Source: Asterias rubens (lineage: Eukaryota; Echinodermata; Asteroidea; Forcipulatida; Asteriidae). Taken from it: a DNA stretch of 64,000 nt. A program made the position numbers and the translations under genes. The stretch spans positions 3,410,001-3,474,000 of the forward strand of contig NC_047066.1 of the NCBI RefSeq assembly GCF_902459465.1. The letters run 5' to 3'. Under the pieces are notes generated by a model that searched no databases, was not told where the DNA came from, and was given only the letters and a program-made list of their open reading frames with translations. Shown here piece by piece: positions 58,701-64,000 of this stretch (positions are counted from its first letter, which is position 1; every line of letters starts with the position of its first letter).

Positions 58701-61700
58701 AACTTTGTCTGTGGGTGGATGTGCCCCCTTGGCTGGACATGACGGTCTTACATCTCTGTCTTCAAATAGCAGTGTGCCTTCTACACAACTCCCTCCTTCA
58801 ACTTTGTCTGTGGGTGGATGTGCCCCCTTAGCTGGACATGACGGTGGTCTTACATCTCTGTCTTCAAATAGCAGTGTGCCTGCTACACAACTCCCTCTTT
58901 CAACTTTGTCTGTGGGTGGATGTGCCCCCTTAGCTGGACATGATGGTCTTACATCTCTGTCTTCAACTAGCAGTGTGCCTTCTACACAACCCCCTCCTTC
59001 AACTTTGTCTGTGGGTGGATGTGCCCCCTTAGCTGGACATGACGGTCTTACATCTTTGTCTTCAAATAGCAGTGTGCCTGCTACACGACTCCCTCCTTCA
59101 ACTTTGTCTGTGGGTGGATGTACCCCCTTTACAGCTGGACATGACGGTCTTACATCTCTGTCTTCAAATAGCAGTGTGCCTGCTACACGACCCCCTCCTT
59201 CAACTTTGTCTGTGGGTGGATGTGCCCCCTTGGCTGGACATGACGGTCTTACATCTCTGTCTTCAAATAGCAGTGTGCCTTCTACACAACTCCCTCCTTC
59301 AACTTTGTCTGTGGGTGGATGTGCCCCCTTAGCTGGACATGACGGTGGTCTTACATCTCTGTCTTCAAATAGCAGTGTGCCTGCTACACAACTCCCTCTT
59401 TCAACTTTGTCTGTGGGTGGATGTGCCCCCTTAGCTGGACATGATGGTCTTACATCTCTGTCTTCAACTAGCAGTGTGCCTTCTACACAACCCCCTCCTT
59501 CAACTTTGTCTGTGGGTGGATGTGCCCCCTTAGCTGGACATGACGGTCTTACATCTCTGTCTTCAAATAGCAGTGTGCCTTCTACACAACTCCCTCCTTC
59601 AACTTTGTCTGTGGGTGGATGTACCCCCTTTACAGCTGGACATGACGGTCTTACATCTCTGTCTTCAAATAGCAGTGTGCCTGCTACACGACCCCCTCCT
59701 TCAACTTTGTCTGTGGGTGGATGTGCCCCCTTGGCTGGACATGACGGTCTTATATCTCTGTCTTCAAATAGCAGTGTGCCTTCTACACAACTCCCTCCTT
59801 CAACTTTGTCTGTGGGTGGATGTGCCCCCTTAGCTGGACATGACGGTGGTCTTACATCTCTGTCTTCAAATAGCAGTGTGCCTGCTACACGACTCCCTCC
59901 TTCAACTTTGTCTGTGGGTGGATGTACCCCCTTTACAGCTGGACATGACGGTCTTACATCTCTGTCTTCAAATAGCAGTGTGCCTGCTACACGAACCCCC
60001 TCCTTCAACTTTGTCTGTGGGTGGATGTGCCCCCTTAGCTGGACATGACGGTCTTACATCTCTGTCTTCAAATAGCAGTGTGCCTTCTACACAACTCCCT
60101 CCTTCAACTTTGTCTGTGGGTGGATGTACCCCCTTACAGCTGGACATGACGGTGTCTTACATCTCTGTCTTCAAATAGCAGTGTGCCTGCTACACGACCC
60201 CCTCCTTCAACTTTGTCTGTGGGTGGATGTGCCCCCTTAGCTGGACATGACGGTCTTATATCTCTGTCTTCAAATAGCAGTGTGCCTTCTACACAACTCC
60301 CTCCTTCAACTTTGTCTGTGGGTGGATGTGCCCCCTTAGCTGGACATGACGGTGGTCTTACATCTCTGTCTTCAAATAGCAGTGTGCCTGCTACACGACT
60401 CCCTCCTTCAACTTTGTCTGTGGGTGGATGTACCCCCTTTACAGCTGGACATGACGGTCTTACATCTCTGTCTTCAAATAGCAGTGTGCCTGCTACACGA
60501 CCCCCTCCTTCAACTTTGTCTGTGGGTGGATGTGCCCCCTTGGCTGGACATGACGGTCTTACATCTCTGTCTTCAAATAGCAGTGTGCCTTCTACACAAC
60601 TCCCTCCTTCAACTTTGTCTGTGGGTGGATGTGCCCCCTTAGCTGGACATGACGGTGGTCTTACATCTCTGTCTTCAAATAGCAGTGTGCCTGCTACACA
60701 ACTCCCTCTTTCAACTTTGTCTGTGGGTGGATGTGCCCCCTTAGCTGGACATGATGGTCTTACATCTCTGTCTTCAACTAGCAGTGTGCCTTCTACACAA
60801 CCCCCTCCTTCAACTTTGTCTGTGGGTGGATGTGCCCCCTTAGCTGGACATGACGGTCTTACATCTCTGTCTTCAAATAGCAGTGTGCCTTCTACACAAC
60901 TCCCTCCTTCAACTTTGTCTGTGGGTGGATGTACCCCCTTTACAGCTGGACATGACGGTCTTACATCTCTGTCTTCAAATAGCAGTGTGCCTGCTACACG
61001 ACCCCCTCCTTCAACTTTGTCTGTGGGTGGATGTGCCCCCTTGGCTGGACATGACGGTCTTACATCTCTGTCTTCAAATAGCAGTGTGCCTTCTACACAA
61101 CTCCCTCCTTCAACTTTGTCTGTGGGTGGATGTGCCCCCTTAGCTGGACATGACGGTGGTCTTACATCTCTGTCTTCAAATAGCAGTGTGCCTGCTACAC
61201 AACTCCCTCTTTCAACTTTGTCTGTGGGTGGATGTGCCCCCTTAGCTGGACATGATGGTCTTACATCTCTGTCTTCAACTAGCAGTGTGCCTTCTACACA
61301 ACCCCCTCCTTCAACTTTGTCTGTGGGTGGATGTGCCCCCTTAGCTGGACATGACGGTCTTACATCTCTGTCTTCAAATAGCAGTGTGCCTTCTACACAA
61401 CTCCCTCCTTCAACTTTGTCTGTGGGTGGATGTACCCCCTTTACAGCTGGACATGACGGTCTTACATCTCTGTCTTCAAATAGCAGTGTGCCTGCTACAC
61501 GACCCCCTCCTTCAACTTTGTCTGTGGGTGGATGTGCCCCCTTGGCTGGACATGAGCATTTAGCTTCTCTTCCTTCGTCGGCCAGCTTGCCTAGTTCACA
61601 AGCTTCATGGTATGATGCACACAGTGAACACTATGATGTGCAGCCAGATGATTTTAGAGTTGATGGTGAGTCAAGACCACTCTCTCCAAATGTTGTTAAA

Positions 61701-63404
61701 ACACCCAAAAGCAAAAATTTGGCAGTTAAGCACAACAGAAACAGAGGAAAAGCCTACATAATGGAAAAATCAAACAAATGTGTACCGTCAAAACATGGAC
61801 AATTAGGAGAGAGTAACTGCTGCTTTTGCAAGTTCCAAGGTCGAGATTGCCCTAAGATTTCTACGGAACAACGTCACCAAATCAGGGAAGCCTATTACAA
61901 CATGGCAGATTTGCAGAAACAACGTGAGTGGATAATAAGACACGTAGTTGTGAACCAGGTTTCAGATTTAAAGCGCAATTATTCCTACTATCTGCCACAG
62001 ATAACCAAGGAGGGCCAGAAATGGAAGGTATGTCGTCAGATGTTTACAAGTACAATTGGTGTTTCTGTTTGTCAAGTCCGCACTGCTTTGAGTAAGATTG
62101 ACCAGTTTGATGTACTAGAAGGAGAGAAACGTGGTGGACGACAAATGGTTGAAAAGGACCAAACGAAGAGAGAGCAGGTAAAAGCTCATATCAATAAATT
62201 TCCGCGAATGGAGTCACATTACTGTAGGGCCAATTCAAAATGCCAGTATCTTTCACCTGACCTTAACTTTTCAATAATGTATCAGATGTTTAAGAAAGAT
62301 CACCCAAATGGAGCATCCATGACCTTCTATAAGAAGGTTTTCAAGTCATTCAACCTGAAATTTCACCATGCCAAAAAAGATATGTGTGGCTTATGTGAAA
62401 CGTTTCACCATGCAAGTGCTGAACATAAGAAGGAACTGCAACAGCAATACGACAGACATGTGCTGGAGAAAGAAAAATCTCGTGAATTGAAAAATATTGC
62501 CAAAGAAAAAGCCACCATTGATAACAAATACCATGCTGCTGTCTTTGACCTTCAACAGGTGATATACCTGCCAAAGTCTGATCGTTCGGAGCTTTTCTAT
62601 AAGCGTCGACTTTCATGCTTCAACTTCACAATATTTGAGTTAGCAAGTAAAGACGGTTTTTGCTTTGTATCACATGAAGGTCGCACAGGACGTGGGTCTT
62701 GTGAAATAGCATCCTTTCTTCATCGGTACCTTTCTACAGTTGATGAACAAGGTTGTGAGACAGTGGAGTTGTATTCTGACGGCTGCATTGGGCAAAACAA
62801 AAACTCAATTATCCCGGCAATGATTTTGTATTTTGTTGAACGTTCAATATCTGTTCAGCAAGTAACATTGAATTTCTTTGAAACAAACCACGGTCAGTCA
62901 GAAGGTGATGCAATGCACAGTACCATTGAGAGGCAAATGAGGCAGATTGGTGAAATGTTTGTGCCCTCACAACTAGTAACACTCATCAAGATGGCCCGTA
63001 AGAATCCAAGACCATATCGTGTAACTTCAGTAGAGTCATCAGATATATTGGACTGGAAGACATATAGCCAAAGTCGGGGGTTATTGTGTGTGCGGTCTTC
63101 AGAAGCTGGCACTAAGGTTGACTGGAAGAAGTTCATGCAGATCAGAGTGAACAAAAAATATTCTAACACGATACAGTTCAAGTATTCACATGATGACGAT
63201 GACTTTGAAACACTCAGAATCGATGGCAGGCGTCGACACTCTACTGATCAAGCCCAGCTTGCAGAACCACTACAATGTTACCCTTTAGGTGCTCATAGTA
63301 TTCCTAAGGCAAAGTATGATGACTTGATTAGCCTGTGCACCGGACAGACTCCTGTAATTTCCCACCCCGACTATCAGGCCTTTTACAGGCAGCTCAGTCA
63401 CTGA
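55762..63404 (+). CDS. Tudor-like + Cys-cluster + tandem-repeat + transposase-like protein (~2147 aa)
   Basis: Exons 55709-55778 (ATG 55762), 56593-56837 and 57223-63404 (stop TGA) join in phase. The first and last parts share one frame, although three small indels break the repeat region. Residues about 7-60 (LLVEWKDGTKNVVKIQDI ... WEGRVLDV) look like a Tudor/chromo-type barrel, followed by an acidic Asp/Ser run. Residues about 99-136 hold a Cys/His cluster (CDDFFC, ACNKCLCFLCYDHF). Then come about 40 Ser/Thr/Pro-rich repeats, and finally a 615-residue domain with CCFCKFQGRDC, CGLC, and three candidate acidic sites: VFDLQQV (Asp at 62547), YSDGCIGQN (Asp at 62778) and EGDAMHSTIER (62907-62930). 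This layout matches, from memory, a widespread uncharacterised invertebrate family with an RNase H-fold DDE-like core (possibly DUF7869). Function unknown; a domesticated or intact transposase is the leading inference. Confidence 0.8.
57587..61556 (+). repeat. Coding minisatellite, ~40 copies of 99-102 bp, with 5-unit higher-order repeat
   Basis: Each unit encodes a variant of STLSVGGCAPLAGHDGLTSL then SSNSSVP(A/S)T(R/Q)xPP. Variants with CTPFTAGHDG or GHDGGLT are one residue longer. A five-unit block of about 501 bp recurs (for example around 59040, 59541, 60850 and 61351), which shows recent amplification of blocks. The unit lacks stops in several frames and on the reverse strand, so long shadow frames there are not genes. 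Confidence 0.95.
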
Positions 63405-63604
63405 AATTGTGCAAATTAATTATGTAATTTTCAATAGGAACTTTCAGCATGCCTTGTTGAAGTGGTTGTCTAGATGAAATAGGACAAATTGCCACAAAGT
63501 AAAACATAACATAAACCAAATTCTCAGAATAATTTAGGCTGGTAAGCATTCGACTTCATGTTGTGTAAGGTTGTCTTTAACTGGGAGTGTATAACCCTTG
63601 CTCA

Positions 63605-64000
63605 ACCAATCTAGATTGTCAGGGTTTCTACTGATAACTTTGATGGTAGACTTATTAAGCTTCTTTAGTACTGAAGTATTTAGTAATGATGATTACATGA
63701 GAACGAGGCTGTCTTCTTTTGAACATGACCAATCTAGATTGTCAGGGTTTCTACTGATAACTTTGATAGTAGACTTATTGAGCTTCTTTAGTACTGAAGT
63801 ATTTAGTAATGATGATTACATGAGAACGAGGCTGTCTTCTTTTGAACATGACCAATCTAGGATTTTCAGGGTTTCTACTGATAACTTTGATAGTAGGCTC
63901 ATTGAGCTTCTTTAGTACTGAAGTATTTAGTAATGATGATTACATGAGAACGAGGCTGTCTTCTTTTGAACATGACCAATCTAGATTGTCAGGGTTTCTA
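63605..64000 (+). repeat. Minisatellite, ~123-bp unit, continues past window
   Basis: A unit with ctagattgtcagggtttcta, ttgagcttctttagtactga and catgagaacgaggctgtctt is repeated just over three times with a period of 123-124 bp and few mismatches. It begins about 200 bp after the stop of the repeat gene. Confidence 0.9.

Noticed and set aside
57690..60008. 772-codon open frame on the minus strand and several ~97-codon frames on the plus strand
   Set aside because: They are shadows of the stop-free minisatellite unit; only one plus frame links to non-repeat coding sequence on both sides.
57587..61556. CRISPR-like array
   Set aside because: Units are contiguous near-identical coding repeats without variable spacers, in a eukaryotic intron-exon context.

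Overview
The window looks like nuclear DNA of an invertebrate deuterostome, most likely an echinoderm. The basis is AT-rich sequence, intron-split animal housekeeping genes with GT/AG borders, dense short TTAA-flanked transposons and tRNA-derived SINEs, and a gypsy-type retrotransposon whose integrase precedes its reverse transcriptase, an order known from the deuterostome GMR1 group. The species is inference; I ran no search. All exon models below were built by hand from splice sites and reading phase.

Layout. 645-6685 (minus): seven phase-consistent exons of an unrecognised conserved-looking protein that continues off the left edge. About 11330-13889 (plus): a small MIF / D-dopachrome tautomerase family gene with a TATA box, a 5' non-coding exon and three coding exons. 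19017-33044 (minus): a complete class I fructose-bisphosphate aldolase gene (seven coding exons, 363 aa). Its first intron holds a 6.8-kb LTR retrotransposon (24648-31467) with nearly identical LTRs, a 4-bp target duplication, a proline-tRNA-like primer site and a single 1518-aa Gag-Pol frame. 42230-45249 (minus): three exons of the mitochondrial 2'-O-ribose rRNA methyltransferase MRM3; its first exon was not found. 45.3-52.6 kb: a large interrupted inverted repeat without a convincing gene. 54.7-63.4 kb (plus): a multi-exon gene with a Tudor/chromo-like N-terminus, a Cys/His cluster, about 40 tandem 33-34-residue repeats and a 615-residue C-terminal domain that resembles a DDE/RNase H-fold transposase. 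A 123-bp minisatellite runs off the right end.

The genes do not form a pathway; they are independent neighbours in a transposon-rich region. The non-coding sequence is largely short palindromic elements. At least two families (TIRs starting AGGCAGTGGACAC and AGCCATTATACAC) are flanked by TTAA and recur many times.

The most novel item is the repeat gene at the right end. It combines a putative methyl-/nucleic-acid-reader module, a zinc cluster, a higher-order minisatellite that is itself coding, and a transposase-like domain. It is interrupted by three single-base-scale frame errors whose net effect is zero.
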